Positions 18,133 to 27,851 of a stretch of 64,000 bases of DNA are shown here, in pieces. The stretch spans positions 1-64,000 of the forward strand of contig CAWJCH010000007.1 in NCBI GenBank assembly GCA_963841205.1, in the 5' to 3' direction. The position numbers and the translations under genes are program-made. Position 1 is the first letter of the stretch; every line of letters starts with the position of its first letter. The notes below the pieces were generated by a model. It ran no database searches, was not told where the DNA came from, and saw nothing but the letters and a program-made list of their open reading frames with translations. Source of the DNA: CAWAWP01 sp963841205 (lineage in GTDB: Bacteria; Chloroflexota; Ktedonobacteria; Ktedonobacterales; JADMIN01).

Positions 18133-18832
18133 GCCTCCTAACGGTTGCACAAAGCTAGTACTATTCCATTACAACACTTGGACCGCGTACTCTGCGGATG
18201 CGGCAGTGTGTTGAACACGACGGGCGCGAGCACGGAGATGCCCAAGGTGGCGTGGCCCACGGCCCCTCCGCACACCTTTTTTGGTGAGCCCCACGCCGCC
18301 GTGACAAGACATCGGAATTGTACGGTGATGGTTGCCGTCTAGGCATACTCTAAGGTGATTATTCTTTACATAGTGTGAAGCGTGTAACATACGGCCATAC
18401 CGCCAGCTAGATGTCAGCAGGTCGAGCTTTGTCCATCGGCACTCGGCCCACGCGGGACTCCAATACCGCTCAATCGTCCGAGTGGCCTGCTGTGCCACTC
18501 TTCGCCGCTCTTCGCCCAGCGAGAGTATCATGCGCGCCGCGCGAACTCGTTGCGATTCGCAGGGTAAGGCGGGCTGGTCGTTACACGCCGGACCGGCGCA
18601 GGCCGACCACGGAAGGCAAGCGTCGTTAGCGTTGTAGTAGAATGACCGGAAATTTGCCGGTCGCGCGTTCTCGCCACCCCTTGTGCTGGATGCTGGAGCA
18701 GTCCAAACCCGTCGTTGACGATGGGCCGTGCCTGGGAAAAGTGGCGACGCGTAGGGCGTCATGTGTGGGATTACGGGTGTGAGATCGTGGCGTAGTCCGT
18801 CGTTACGCTGCGTCAACATAGAGGCAACCAAT
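18133..18832. other. Divergent intergenic region between kinase and CheB-CheR genes
   Basis: About 700 bases. It must hold promoters for both divergent genes. I cannot assign convincing -35/-10 pairs. Frames here look random. Confidence 0.5.
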
Positions 18833-21535
18833 ATGGCCCAAGAAGCGATACCTTCCCCGCTGGTGGTCGTTGGCTCCTCCGCTGGCGGGGTCGAGGCCCT
18901 CTCGATCTTCGTCTCGACCCTACCGGCCGGCTTCTCGGCGCCGGTCGTCATCGCCCAGCATCTGGACCCGAAGCGGCCCAGCCACCTCGGCGAGATCCTG
19001 GCGCGCCGCTGCATCCTGCCGCTCGGCACGGCCTTAGACCGCGAGCCGCTCGTTCCTGGCCACGTCTACGTCGCCCCAGCTGATCGGAGTGTCGAGATCC
19101 ACAACCACGAACTGATCCTGCGCGACGAGGCGGATACCCGGTGGCCGAAGCCATCGATCAATCGCCTGTTCAGCAGCGCGGCGCGGGCATACGGTGAGGG
19201 TCTGATTGCCGTAGTCCTCACGGGGACCGGCACTGATGGGGTGACTGGCGCGCTTGAGGTCAAGAAAGCCGGCGGGACGGTCGTGATCCAGGACCCCGCC
19301 ACTGCGCCGTACCCGATCATGCTCCGCTCGCTCGCGCCGACCGCCGTGGACGTGGTGGCTGACATCGAGCAGATGGGGTCCGTTTTGCTTGAGTTGATCA
19401 CATCCCCGGACACGTCGCTGCCCGCCCACTTGCGCACCCTGAATGCCCTGCTGCGCCAGGTTAAAGAGCAAACCAGCTTTGATTTCACCAACTACAAGCT
19501 TGCGACCATCCAGCGCCGTGTCCAGCACCGCATCGTCGCCACTGGGTCTACGTCACTGGCGGCGTACGTCCGTTACCTGAAGCGCACTCCCGAGGAGTAT
19601 GCGCACCTCATCAGCACTTTCCTCATCAAGGTGACGGAGTTCTTCCGAGACCGCCAACTCTTCAGCGCGCTCCATGACGAGGTGTTGCCCGAGCTGATCG
19701 CCCAGGCTCGCGAGCGCGATCATGAGCTTCGCGTGTGGGTGGCGGGCTGCGCAACCGGGGAAGAAGCGTATTCGGTGGCGACGCAGGTGGCGGATCTGCT
19801 GGGCGGGGAGCTCGGGGATCTCGCAGTGCGCATCTTCGCCACTGACCTGGATGCCCAAGCAATCGTATTCGCGCGTCGCGGCGTCTACTCCCCTGCTGCC
19901 CTTGCGGGCATGCCGGAAGACTATCTGGCACGCTACTTCACTCGGGTGAACGGCGACTTCGAAGTAGCCAAACGAGTCCGCAGCCTCGTCGTCTTTGGCC
20001 AGCACGATCTAGGTATGCGAGCCCCTTTTCCGCGCATCGACTTGCTCCTGTGCCGTAACGTGCTGATCTACTTCACGCCCGAACTGCAGCGGCGGGTGCT
20101 ACGTTATTTTGCCTACTCCCTGCGCAGCGGGGGGTATTTGGCGCTTGGCAAGGCCGAAACCGCTAGCAGCGCGTTGGAGTTGTTCGAGCCAGCGCGACCG
20201 GCGATAAAGCTCTATCGCCGGATGGACACAGCGGCACCGTTTCCGCTCACGCCGACCGGGCGCACTGCGCAGCCTGCGACGACGGCTGGTGGCGGCCCAT
20301 CGCCTGACGGCTCACTGGCCGAGCGTCCAGCGCATAGCTCGAGCCGTGCGCAGACCGCCTCCGAGCGCCTGGGCGCGCTCGTTTTCAACCTCCCTGTGGG
20401 CGTGGTCGTGGTGAATCGACGCTACGACGTGCAGATGATCAATCCCTTAGCGCACACCATGCTGAGGCTTTACCGACCTGCGGTGGGCGAGGATCTGCTC
20501 CACCTGGCGGAGGGCCTCCCGACCCGACGACTCCGCGCGCTGATCGACGCAGCATTGAGCGGCAACGGGCTGGTGCCCGACAGCGTTGTGTTGCCGCTGG
20601 AGCCAGACGATGGAGAGATGCGCTATCTGCGCATAACCGCCTATCCGAGACGCGCAGAAGGCGACGCGGGGCCGGCTGAGAGCGTTTTGCTTCTGATCGG
20701 TGATGCGAGGGAAGAGGAGGGCCGCGGAGACTCCGACAACAGCGCACCTTTTGGCATCGCGGATAGCAGCCTTGGCGCCTCCGACCCAGCGGCGCGGCAG
20801 ATGTGGGAGGAGATCGAGCTGCTACGCGCTCGTTTGGCGCGCCTGATGGCAGTCAATCAAGAGCTCCGCGAGGCCAACGATCAACTGGCCGCGGCCAATG
20901 ACGAGGTGCGCCAGGAGGCCGAGAAGTCGCTCACTACTTTCGAGGAGGTGCAGGCGTCCGCCGAGGAGGTCGAGACGCTCAACGAGGAGTTGCAGGCGAC
21001 TAACCAAGAGCTGGAGACGCTCAACGAGGAGTTGCAGGGTACCGTCGAGGAGTTGAACGCGACCAATGACGACCTAGAGGCGCGCTCCGCCGAGATGGGG
21101 GCCGAGGTCAACAGCAGCGTCGAACGAGCGCGGTCGAGCGAGGAGGAGCTCGTCCGGGTGCTGAGCGTCCTGGAGAGTCTGGGCGACGCCGCACTTGCGG
21201 TGGATCTGGCGGGCATGCCGGTCTATCGCAATGCGGCGTTCACGGCAGCGTTCGGCGAGGTGGTCGCTGCGGCACGGGATACGCATGGCCGGCCACTCGT
21301 CCTCGATGCGTTGCCTGGCGCGCGCGCCGCCCGCGGAGAGACCTTCGTCTCCGTCTTCAGCGTGCGCACCAGGCGCACTCGGCACTGGTATGAGGCGCAT
21401 GGCAAACCCTGGCGCATAGACGGTGCCGTTGTCGGGGGCGTCGTCACCTTCCGAGATATTACTGACCAGCGCTCCCCAGCCGCTCCTGAACCTGCGAAAG
21501 CTGACGTAACTGTGAAGGCTGAAGTCGGCGGCTGA
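18833..21535 (+). CDS. CheB-CheR-PAS fusion protein
   Basis: A 900-residue fusion. The CheB methylesterase domain (about 8-190) shows the catalytic Ser in VGSSAGGVEAL, His in IAQHLDP and Asp in LTGTGTDGVTG. The CheR N-terminal helices and SAM-binding domain (about 215-470) show KVTEFFRD, VAGCATGEEAYSVA, IFATDLD and LLLCRNVLIYF. A PAS-like segment follows (about 520-650). Then comes a long coiled coil of repeated 'ETLNEELQATNQELETLNEEL' units (about 680-770) and a final PAS domain (about 775-880). Such proteins usually end in a histidine kinase; here the gene stops after PAS. ATG 18833 has gagg 8 bases upstream. No MCP, CheA or CheW gene is in the window, so it probably acts in non-chemotaxis signalling. 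The receiver at 21866 follows. Confidence 0.92.
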   Translation: MAQEAIPSPLVVVGSSAGGVEALSIFVSTLPAGFSAPVVIAQHLDPKRPSHLGEILARRCILPLGTALDREPLVPGHVYVAPADRSVEIHNHELILRDEADTRWPKPSINRLFSSAARAYGEGLIAVVLTGTGTDGVTGALEVKKAGGTVVIQDPATAPYPIMLRSLAPTAVDVVADIEQMGSVLLELITSPDTSLPAHLRTLNALLRQVKEQTSFDFTNYKLATIQRRVQHRIVATGSTSLAAYVRYLKRTPEEYAHLISTFLIKVTEFFRDRQLFSALHDEVLPELIAQARERDHELRVWVAGCATGEEAYSVATQVADLLGGELGDLAVRIFATDLDAQAIVFARRGVYSPAALAGMPEDYLARYFTRVNGDFEVAKRVRSLVVFGQHDLGMRAPFPRIDLLLCRNVLIYFTPELQRRVLRYFAYSLRSGGYLALGKAETASSALELFEPARPAIKLYRRMDTAAPFPLTPTGRTAQPATTAGGGPSPDGSLAERPAHSSSRAQTASERLGALVFNLPVGVVVVNRRYDVQMINPLAHTMLRLYRPAVGEDLLHLAEGLPTRRLRALIDAALSGNGLVPDSVVLPLEPDDGEMRYLRITAYPRRAEGDAGPAESVLLLIGDAREEEGRGDSDNSAPFGIADSSLGASDPAARQMWEEIELLRARLARLMAVNQELREANDQLAAANDEVRQEAEKSLTTFEEVQASAEEVETLNEELQATNQELETLNEELQGTVEELNATNDDLEARSAEMGAEVNSSVERARSSEEELVRVLSVLESLGDAALAVDLAGMPVYRNAAFTAAFGEVVAAARDTHGRPLVLDALPGARAARGETFVSVFSVRTRRTRHWYEAHGKPWRIDGAVVGGVVTFRDITDQRSPAAPEPAKADVTVKAEVGG

Positions 21536-21865
21536 TATCCCTCATCCTGCCGCGTGCGTGTGGTTCTCCGGGCAAGAGGCAGCCGCGATCTTATGTGGTC
21601 GGTGGGTGAGCGCGCCATCTCGTGACGGGCCAAGAGCCCGCTGGCTGGCCCTCGCTCCGCACTCGAACGACTCGGGGACACCTTTCAGCGGCCGGCTATG
21701 CAAGCAGCAAAGCTCTAAACGAGCGTTGTAATGCCTCGGTATGCTCTCGTAACGTCGGTGTGATATGCGCTGGATACAGTGCCATCAGCGCAAGCACTCG
21801 TCGAATGTCGTGATGACGGAGGCAACACCGACGGTGTTCCCCCGGCTAACACGTGGAGGTTACGC

Positions 21866-22318
21866 ATGGTTGTGGAGCCTGCCGCACGCGTGCTGATAGT
21901 GGACGATGACCACGCGGTGCGTTCCGTCACCGCCGATATCCTTCGCGACGAAGGGTATGAGGTCGACGAGGCGGCCAACGCCCACGCCGTCCTGGCGAAG
22001 TTGCGGTCGGCCCGATTTCCGTGGGTCGTGCTGCTGGATCAGCGCCTGCCAGATATGACCGGGAGCGAAGTCCTGGCGAATATACGTGCCGAAGGCTTCC
22101 AAGAGTGCAATCACGCGTTTATTCTGCTGACCGGCGCCCCGGAGCAGGTAACCTGGCTCACACGTGAGGCGGCTTCAGAAGCCTACGTGGAAGCCTGCGT
22201 CCCCGTGTTGGGCAAGCCCTTCGAATTGGCGACGCTCATCCAATTCGTCGATGCGGCCGTGCGCCGGATTCAGGCAGGTGCCCAACTTTCGGCGCCCGCA
22301 AGTAAGGGCAGGGGGTGA
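21866..22318 (+). CDS. Standalone response-regulator receiver protein
   Basis: A 150-residue CheY-like domain. It has acidic pocket LIVDDDHAVRSV, phosphoacceptor Asp in WVVLLDQRLPDMTG, switch Thr in ILLTGAP, and Lys in VLGKPFELATLI, followed by a short tail without an output domain. ATG 21866 is set by tggagg 6 bases upstream. It lies 330 bases after the CheB-CheR gene on the same strand and is a likely functional partner. A decayed paralogue lies immediately downstream in the opposite direction. Confidence 0.88.
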   Translation: MVVEPAARVLIVDDDHAVRSVTADILRDEGYEVDEAANAHAVLAKLRSARFPWVVLLDQRLPDMTGSEVLANIRAEGFQECNHAFILLTGAPEQVTWLTREAASEAYVEACVPVLGKPFELATLIQFVDAAVRRIQAGAQLSAPASKGRG

Positions 22319-22354
22319 CCAGCGACGAAGACACAACATCTGGTGCTAATCGTC

Positions 22355-22774
22355 CTACGACGCGCGGACCTCGACCGGCGCGCACTCATCGGAGGGCACG
22401 AGGCGCGCGGCAGCGGCTGCGATGGTATGCACGAACTCAGCTATGTGAAACGGCTTGGCGACGAGAGGAACGTGAGGCCTCGCGACTTGCTAGCGCCATG
22501 GCGCGGAGAGCGGCCCGCATATGCCGGTGACCAAGACTAGCTCGTGGCGACGCACCGTTGGGTCAACGAGAGCCGCATCCAGAATGGAGCAGGCATTGAC
22601 GTGAGGGCGCACGGTGAGGAGCAGCACGACTATGGCCTATGCACACAAGTGCAGGTGTCCGAGCGCCATGTCCGCACGGCGCGCGTGAGACACTCTATGG
22701 CCCTCATCTTCGAGTATCCAGCGCACCATAGTCATCTGGGCATCATCATCGCCCACAACCAGCACGGATGTCAT
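22355..22774 (-). pseudogene. Decayed receiver-domain gene with two in-frame UAG stops
   Basis: Reading the minus strand from ATG 22774 gives VLVVGDDDAQMTMVRWILED, a clear receiver start. The frame hits TAG at 22637-22639 but continues without a shift as AIVVLLLTVRPH, then LVLVTG. It hits a second TAG, then reads PLVAKPFHIAEFVHTIAAAAARL and ends with TAG at 22355. The order (acidic pocket, switch Thr, KPF lysine) is that of the receivers at 9838 and 21866. The phosphoacceptor Asp position has become Leu (VVLLL where paralogues have VVLLD). Stops plus loss of the key Asp indicate a pseudogene. Confidence 0.75.
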
Positions 22775-23281
22775 GATGGTGTCCTACTAATAAAGGCGCG
22801 CAAGAGCTTGTAGGTACAAGTTTTGCTTCCATCGGAGACCCGAGTTCATGACACCTGTCGCTTACCGTGCCGAGCGGACACTACGCCACGTGCCTTAACA
22901 AGTGATCATATCGCACACAGAGACGGCGTGGCTGGTGAGCATTGCAAAGGGGTAATCGAGGACATGGACACACGTTGATCCCGACCACAACCTTCGATCT
23001 CTGCTGCCGCGCGTCGGATCGATCTCCGGAGGCAGCACCTAATCGGCTGTGCGGTGGCTCCGGCGGCAACACGTAGCTGAGGCGTATGAGAAAAGCCCCT
23101 GGGAGCAGCCACGCACGGTGGACATCTCCAAGTGGGTCGTATCAGCGAGGGTAAACATGCCGAGGAAATTGTCCAATCTACTTGCGGCGCGATACTGGGA
23201 ACCCCCACCGTTCCCGGCAGGCGCACAAGCAAACCACTCTCGAGCGCCTGTCCGGTTGGCGCGGAAAGGCCGGGCAACGTA
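22775..23281. other. Divergent intergenic region
   Basis: About 500 bases between the receiver pseudogene and the membrane kinase. An in-frame extension of the kinase to GTG 23132 is open but does not look coding. Confidence 0.5.
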
Positions 23282-25162
23282 GTGCGAGACGTCGCGAGCG
23301 AGATCGCTTCCCACCCGACTGAAATCAGGCGGTCGCCATCGCGATCTCATGACGGATTCTGGCACGACCCACTCTTGGTGGGGACCTTCATCTGCTGTTG
23401 CCTCGTGGTTGGCTTTCAAATGGCGCTGACGATCATAGACCCTTCCTGGGGCGGTGCCGTCACCGACTGGTTGCGTGCCACCCTGGCATGGCCCGAGTTC
23501 CTCGTCGTGGTTGGAGTCGGCCTTTGGCTCAGCCGCGGCCACCGGATGAGCGCATCCTGGTGGCTGTGGAGTGCTGCCTTGCTCACGTACGCGGTGGCGC
23601 GCACGCTCTGGAGTGTATACGACCAAATATACTTCCACGCTGGCGTCCCGTTCCCCAGCCTCCCCGACTACTTTTTCATGGCGCAGTATCCCTTCTTCTT
23701 CGTGGCGGTCGTGCTGTTGCCGCGTGCAGGTCACTGGGGGTCGCGCCTGGTCCTGGTGCTGGACGTCCTGATCGCTATGGGGGCGGCGACTGCGCTCTCC
23801 TGGTACTTCATGCTAGGGCCACTCTTTGCGCAGCGCGCTCCTTCCCTGCTCACTCGGGTGGAGCACGTCGTCTACCCGATCGCCGACCTATTCCTGCTGT
23901 TTGGCCTGACCGTGACCCTGCTTCGTCCGGGTCGCTTTCGGGTGAATCTCAGCGTCCTCGGGCTCCTGGTGGCGGCAATCATCAGCTTGATCGTCGCCGA
24001 CTCCTGGGCATCGTCGTTTTTGCTCTCTCGCAGCCATGTATATCGGACGGACAACCCACCTGATTTGTTCTGGACCGCCTGCTACGTACTCATTCCGCTG
24101 GCGGCGCTGGTGCAGTTTCGAAAGCCGCGCCACGTGCCCGCGCAATCCAGGGGGGCACCACCCAATCGACGTCCGCAGCGGGCGGACGTTTTGGCAAGCC
24201 TCCGCTTGTTTTTCCCTCTGCTCCTCGGCCTCGCGGCGAGCGTTGCAATCGAGATTCATGCGGCGACGACCGACAGGTTCACAGGGCAGCGGGACATGCT
24301 CCTGCCGAGCGTTATAAGCGCTGTCCTGTTCCTTCTGATCATCGCGCGCCAGGGCCTTGTATTCCTGGAGAATGCACGTCTGCATCGTGAAAGTGAGGAA
24401 GTGAGGGCGAACGAGCGTGCCTTGCGCGAACTCAATCGCGGAAAGGATGAATTCCTCAGCGTCGTCAGCCACGAGATGCGGACGCCACTGACGAGCCTGC
24501 AGGGGTATATCCAATTACTTGCCCGGCGCTTCGCCCTCTGGCAGGCGTCAGCCGGCAACGATGAAAAACTCGTGACGAACATCGCCGCAGCACGCACGTC
24601 GATCGGTTACTGCGAGCAGAGCCTGGATCGCTTGGATCAGCTCGTAGATGACCTCGTAGATGACTCGCGCATACGCGAAGGACGCCTGGAGTTGCGGCTT
24701 GAGATCTGCGACCTGAGTGCCATCGTGAGCCAGCGGGTGGAGGTGCGGCGCACGGTCGCCACTGACCGAACAATCCGATTGGACATGCCCCCGGCAGAAC
24801 CGGTACCTATCATCGCGGACCCCGCGCGAATTGGGCAGGTGGTCGACAACTACCTTATCAATGCACTGAAGTACTCACGCGACGATCGGCCAGTTGAGGT
24901 CTGCCTTGACGTGCAGGTAGACATGGCCCGCGTTTCCGTGCGCGATCAGGGCTCCGGGATACCCGCCGGCGAGCTGAAGCACGTGTGGGAGCGATACCAT
25001 CGGGTTGAAGGGATCGCGGTCCAGTCTGGCTCTAGCGTTGGCGTGGGTCTCGGGCTCCACATCTGCAGGAGTATCATCGAGCGGCATCATGGGCGGGTGG
25101 GAGTAGAGAGCACTCTCGGGCAAGGATCTACATTCTGGTTCGATCTACCGCTGGCTCATTGA
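23282..25162 (+). CDS. Membrane-bound sensor histidine kinase
   Basis: About 626 residues. Roughly nine hydrophobic segments span residues 30-370: LLVGTFICCCLVVGF, WPEFLVVVGVGLWL, WWLWSAALLTYAVA, FFMAQYPFFFVAVVLL, LVLVLDVLIAMGAATALSWY, VYPIADLFLLFGLTVTLL, LSVLGLLVAAIISLIVA, LFFPLLLGLAASVAI and VISAVLFLLIIAR. They form an integral sensor with no large outside domain. A coiled linker leads to HisKA (His in LSVVSHEMRTPLTSLQG) and HATPase (N box YLINALKYSR, G1 DQGSGIPAGE, WERYHR, G2 GVGLGLHICRSIIERHHG). The kinase half is paralogous to those at 15429 and 39040. The start is uncertain: GTG 23282 removes a non-protein-like lead. It likely phosphorylates one of the orphan regulators nearby. Confidence 0.85.
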   Translation: MRDVASEIASHPTEIRRSPSRSHDGFWHDPLLVGTFICCCLVVGFQMALTIIDPSWGGAVTDWLRATLAWPEFLVVVGVGLWLSRGHRMSASWWLWSAALLTYAVARTLWSVYDQIYFHAGVPFPSLPDYFFMAQYPFFFVAVVLLPRAGHWGSRLVLVLDVLIAMGAATALSWYFMLGPLFAQRAPSLLTRVEHVVYPIADLFLLFGLTVTLLRPGRFRVNLSVLGLLVAAIISLIVADSWASSFLLSRSHVYRTDNPPDLFWTACYVLIPLAALVQFRKPRHVPAQSRGAPPNRRPQRADVLASLRLFFPLLLGLAASVAIEIHAATTDRFTGQRDMLLPSVISAVLFLLIIARQGLVFLENARLHRESEEVRANERALRELNRGKDEFLSVVSHEMRTPLTSLQGYIQLLARRFALWQASAGNDEKLVTNIAAARTSIGYCEQSLDRLDQLVDDLVDDSRIREGRLELRLEICDLSAIVSQRVEVRRTVATDRTIRLDMPPAEPVPIIADPARIGQVVDNYLINALKYSRDDRPVEVCLDVQVDMARVSVRDQGSGIPAGELKHVWERYHRVEGIAVQSGSSVGVGLGLHICRSIIERHHGRVGVESTLGQGSTFWFDLPLAH

Positions 25163-25304
25163 TACCATCCCACGTCAGCCGGGGAAGCGGTTTTTGTGGC
25201 GCCGCTCCACCCGACGTCCCATATTAACAGTCCGTCTTCCCAGCGCTCAACCGTTCGCGGAGTGGCGGCTCGGATCGCACCCAGTTCCGACTCTCTTTGA
25301 CGCC

Positions 25305-25865
25305 TCAATGCCCTCCCCCACCCTTGCCTCCAGCTACGAGTAAGCCCACGAATGCCACCACCAGGCCCAAGCCAAGGACAGGCGCTAGCCACGAATCCGT
25401 AAGCCCTGCATTGCCGCTGACTACGACAAGCGAATAGCCGTGCAAAATCTGATGTGACGTGTACCACAACATCGCTACGCCGTTGCCGATGCCCACCACG
25501 AACCCTACCACCCTCGCCCATCCGCTGGCCGCTCGCACGCCAAACCGGCCGCCAACGAGGTAGGCGAGCGCTGTCAGCCCGACGAACGCGGAAATGCTGA
25601 AGAACTGGCCCCACGGGTCTGGCTTCCAGACCGACGGGGGATTGACGCCGAACTGCTCCGGGCCGAAGAACAAGTCCCGGAATGCCTGCGGGATCTTCAC
25701 AAAGATGAAGTCCCAAAGCCACCAAATGCCCCCAAATGTCAGGAACATCCCGGCCGCAAGTTCAATTGCGAGCGTGATGATCTCGCGTCTCCATCCGCGC
25801 GCAAAGCCGATCGACCCCGTGATGAGGATCACGATGAGAAAAAAAGTGTCCGGTCCGACATACAT
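25305..25865 (-). CDS. CvpA-like membrane protein
   Basis: A 186-residue protein with four or five membrane segments. The opening 'FFLIVILITGSIGFARGWRREIITLAIELAAGMFL' has the CvpA family pattern of a first helix, then 'G..RG..REI..L', then a second helix. Further segments are FFSISAFVGLTALAYLVGG, VVGFVVGIGNGVAMLWY and LAPVLGLGLVVAFVGLLVAG. The C-terminus is glycine-rich (GGKGGGGH). CvpA homologues are needed for colicin V export and envelope integrity in proteobacteria; the role here is unknown. An aggaag lies about 13 bases before ATG 25865. It is convergent with the kinase gene. Confidence 0.65.
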   Translation of the reverse strand: MYVGPDTFFLIVILITGSIGFARGWRREIITLAIELAAGMFLTFGGIWWLWDFIFVKIPQAFRDLFFGPEQFGVNPPSVWKPDPWGQFFSISAFVGLTALAYLVGGRFGVRAASGWARVVGFVVGIGNGVAMLWYTSHQILHGYSLVVVSGNAGLTDSWLAPVLGLGLVVAFVGLLVAGGKGGGGH

Positions 25866-26989
25866 GTGCTACACGCTTCCTGGCGCCCGGCGACAGCGAC
25901 ACCTGCCTCCGGTTTACTTGTGTCGATTTCTTCCATCGAGTCCCCTGCATGAATTTTCGGGCGAAGGTGCAGGTCGGCCTCGACGGCGTGTGTCCGAGGC
26001 CGTTGTTGTTTGATGTACCTTGTACCTTCGCCAATGTAGGTTATGGACGTGCGATGTTACATATAGATGGTGTTTGGCTACGGATCGAGCACGCTCTCCG
26101 CAGTGGTCCAACCGGGATGCCAACGCCGCGTGCGCAGGCACTGAGTCCTGGTGGGTCCCCGTTCAATCGCAAAGCGACGCTGGACCGTCCACCGTGCGAC
26201 CAAAAGGCACCAATCGTCCGTCAACACGGACTGCAGCCGAAACCGTGTTTTTGATGATGAGCATGTACGCCCGTGGACTACGTTAGGCGTTGCTTGGGCA
26301 GTGGGGACTCGTGGTGGAGGCAGAGATCGTGCCGTGGTGGGCGCCCGATTGTTCGCGGACCATTCAACCGGGCACCACATCAGTCATTCGCCGACGACCG
26401 GGCACCCATACGCTCGCTCAATAAGGAGATGGCGACTCACGCACCTCGCTATTCACGAAAGTCTTCGTCGCCATATGGCTTTTCCTTGCTGGGGCGTAGG
26501 CGAGATTACGCGATCATCCGCACGCGTGGATTCCATCCAATCACCAAGGTGCCCCGGATATGTGACGCCATCGGATCTCATGGATGGTACGTTTGGGGAT
26601 AACGGCTGCGAATTGGTCAGACCACCCGAGGCGGCACTGCGCAGAGGTGGCTGGGTCGCAATCGATGTCGCGCGGTGCGTCGGACCACAGCGTCGTCGAC
26701 CGAGGCGGCTTCATGGTTGCCACCTCAGGGAGTCATTCTGAATTCATGCAGCAGTGAGGTTCATTGAGCGCATCGGGGGATCTCGGCTGAATTACAGCTA
26801 AAATGGCTATCTGGCAATCTGAATGCACCACGGAACATTCCGTGCCAGCTGTATGGTCGAGTTCTGGTCGGGTTCTGTTGGAACCACTCGAGCAGATCAC
26901 CCCTAGATGGCCGTTATCGCCGCATCACGCCTCGTCCCCACGAGTGCAGACGAGGCGTGGTCGGTTTGCCGGAGGTGAATCCGGCCGAC
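25866..26989. other. Longest gene-free stretch (about 1.1 kb)
   Basis: No frame on either strand looks like protein. The stretch is less GC-rich than the genes. I see no repeat, hairpin cluster or element end until the palindrome at 26990. Confidence 0.55.
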
Positions 26990-27066
26990 GTTGGCGGTCG
27001 ATTGCCGCATCTCCCACTCCCGGTCGCGCCAAGACCGGGGAGTGACAGCTGGGAGATGCCGCCAAC
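26990..27066. repeat. Large interrupted palindrome downstream of the response regulator
   Basis: Outer arms: gttggcgg (26990-26997) and gcatctccc (27007-27015) pair with gggagatgc (27051-27059) and cgccaac (27060-27066). Inner arms: cactcccggtc (27015-27025) pairs with gaccggggagtg (27033-27044). The whole can fold into one long hairpin of about 75 bases. It ends 20 bases past the stop of the minus-strand regulator, so it could terminate transcription, but it lacks a U-tract. It may also be a mobile-element scar. Confidence 0.65.
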
Positions 27067-27086
27067 ATGGCGCGGGGGAGGCGGGG

Positions 27087-27851
27087 TCAGGGCTCGAACT
27101 TGTAGCCGACGCGCCAGACGGTGCGCAGGTGGCGCGGCTTGCCGGGGCGCGGCTCGACCTTCTCGCGCAGGCGGCTCATGTGCACCGTCACCGTGTCGAG
27201 GTCGCCGTAGTCGTAGTTCCAGACCTCGTGCAGCAGTTGCTGGCGCGTGAAGATCTGGCGCGGGTGCGCCGCCAGGTAGTAGAGCAGGTCGAACTCGCGC
27301 GCGGTCAGCGCCACCGGCTCGCCGCCGCGCGTCACCTCGCGCAGCGCCGGGTGGATCGCCAGCTCGCCCACGCGCAGGGCGTCGTCGAGGATCATCGCCG
27401 GCACGCTGGTGGCGGCGACGCGGCGCATGATGGCACGCACGCGGCCGACCAGCTCGCGCGGGGCGAAGGGCTTGGTCAGGTAGTCGTCGGTGCCGACGCC
27501 GAAGCCGGAGAGCTTGTCGGCCTCGGCCGAGCGCGCGGTGAGCATCAGGATCGGCACGGCGCTGGCGGCGCGCAGGCGGCGGCAGACCTCGAAGCCGTCG
27601 ATGCCCGGCAGGCCGACGTCGAGGATCACCAGGTCCGGCGGCCGCGCCGCCGCCAGCCGCAACCCCTGCAGCCCATCCGTCGCCTCCAGCACGTCGTACT
27701 CCTCGATCTCCAGGTATTCCCTGACAATCGCCCGGATCCCCGGATCGTCCTCGACGACCAGGATGCGGCGGTGTTGCAAGGCGACTTCGCTCGAGTCGGT
27801 CTGCAGCACCGCGACGCGATTCGTCGTCTGCTGAACGCTTTCTACCTGCAT
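27087..27851 (-). CDS. OmpR/PhoB-type response regulator
   Basis: A 254-residue regulator. An unusual 28-residue N-terminal lead (MQVESVQQTTNRVAVLQTDS) precedes the receiver (acidic pocket RILVVEDDPG, phosphoacceptor Asp in LVILDVGLPG, Thr in MLTARS, Lys in TKPFAPREL). The C-terminal OmpR winged helix follows (ALTAREFDLLYYLAAHP, RQQLLHEVWNYDY, TVTVHMSRLREKVE, VWRVGYKFEP). ATG 27851 is preceded by a G-run that may act as Shine-Dalgarno. It is the intact twin of the frameshifted gene at 220-986: the last 580 or so bases are nearly identical in inverted orientation 26 kb away. Codons in the shared part are almost all G/C-ending, unlike flanking genes. Confidence 0.93.
   Translation of the reverse strand: MQVESVQQTTNRVAVLQTDSSEVALQHRRILVVEDDPGIRAIVREYLEIEEYDVLEATDGLQGLRLAAARPPDLVILDVGLPGIDGFEVCRRLRAASAVPILMLTARSAEADKLSGFGVGTDDYLTKPFAPRELVGRVRAIMRRVAATSVPAMILDDALRVGELAIHPALREVTRGGEPVALTAREFDLLYYLAAHPRQIFTRQQLLHEVWNYDYGDLDTVTVHMSRLREKVEPRPGKPRHLRTVWRVGYKFEP

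Noticed and set aside
22355..22774. UAG recoding (read-through) of the receiver gene
   Set aside because: Other genes in the window use UAG as an ordinary stop (for example 43975), and the phosphoacceptor Asp is lost, so decay explains it better.
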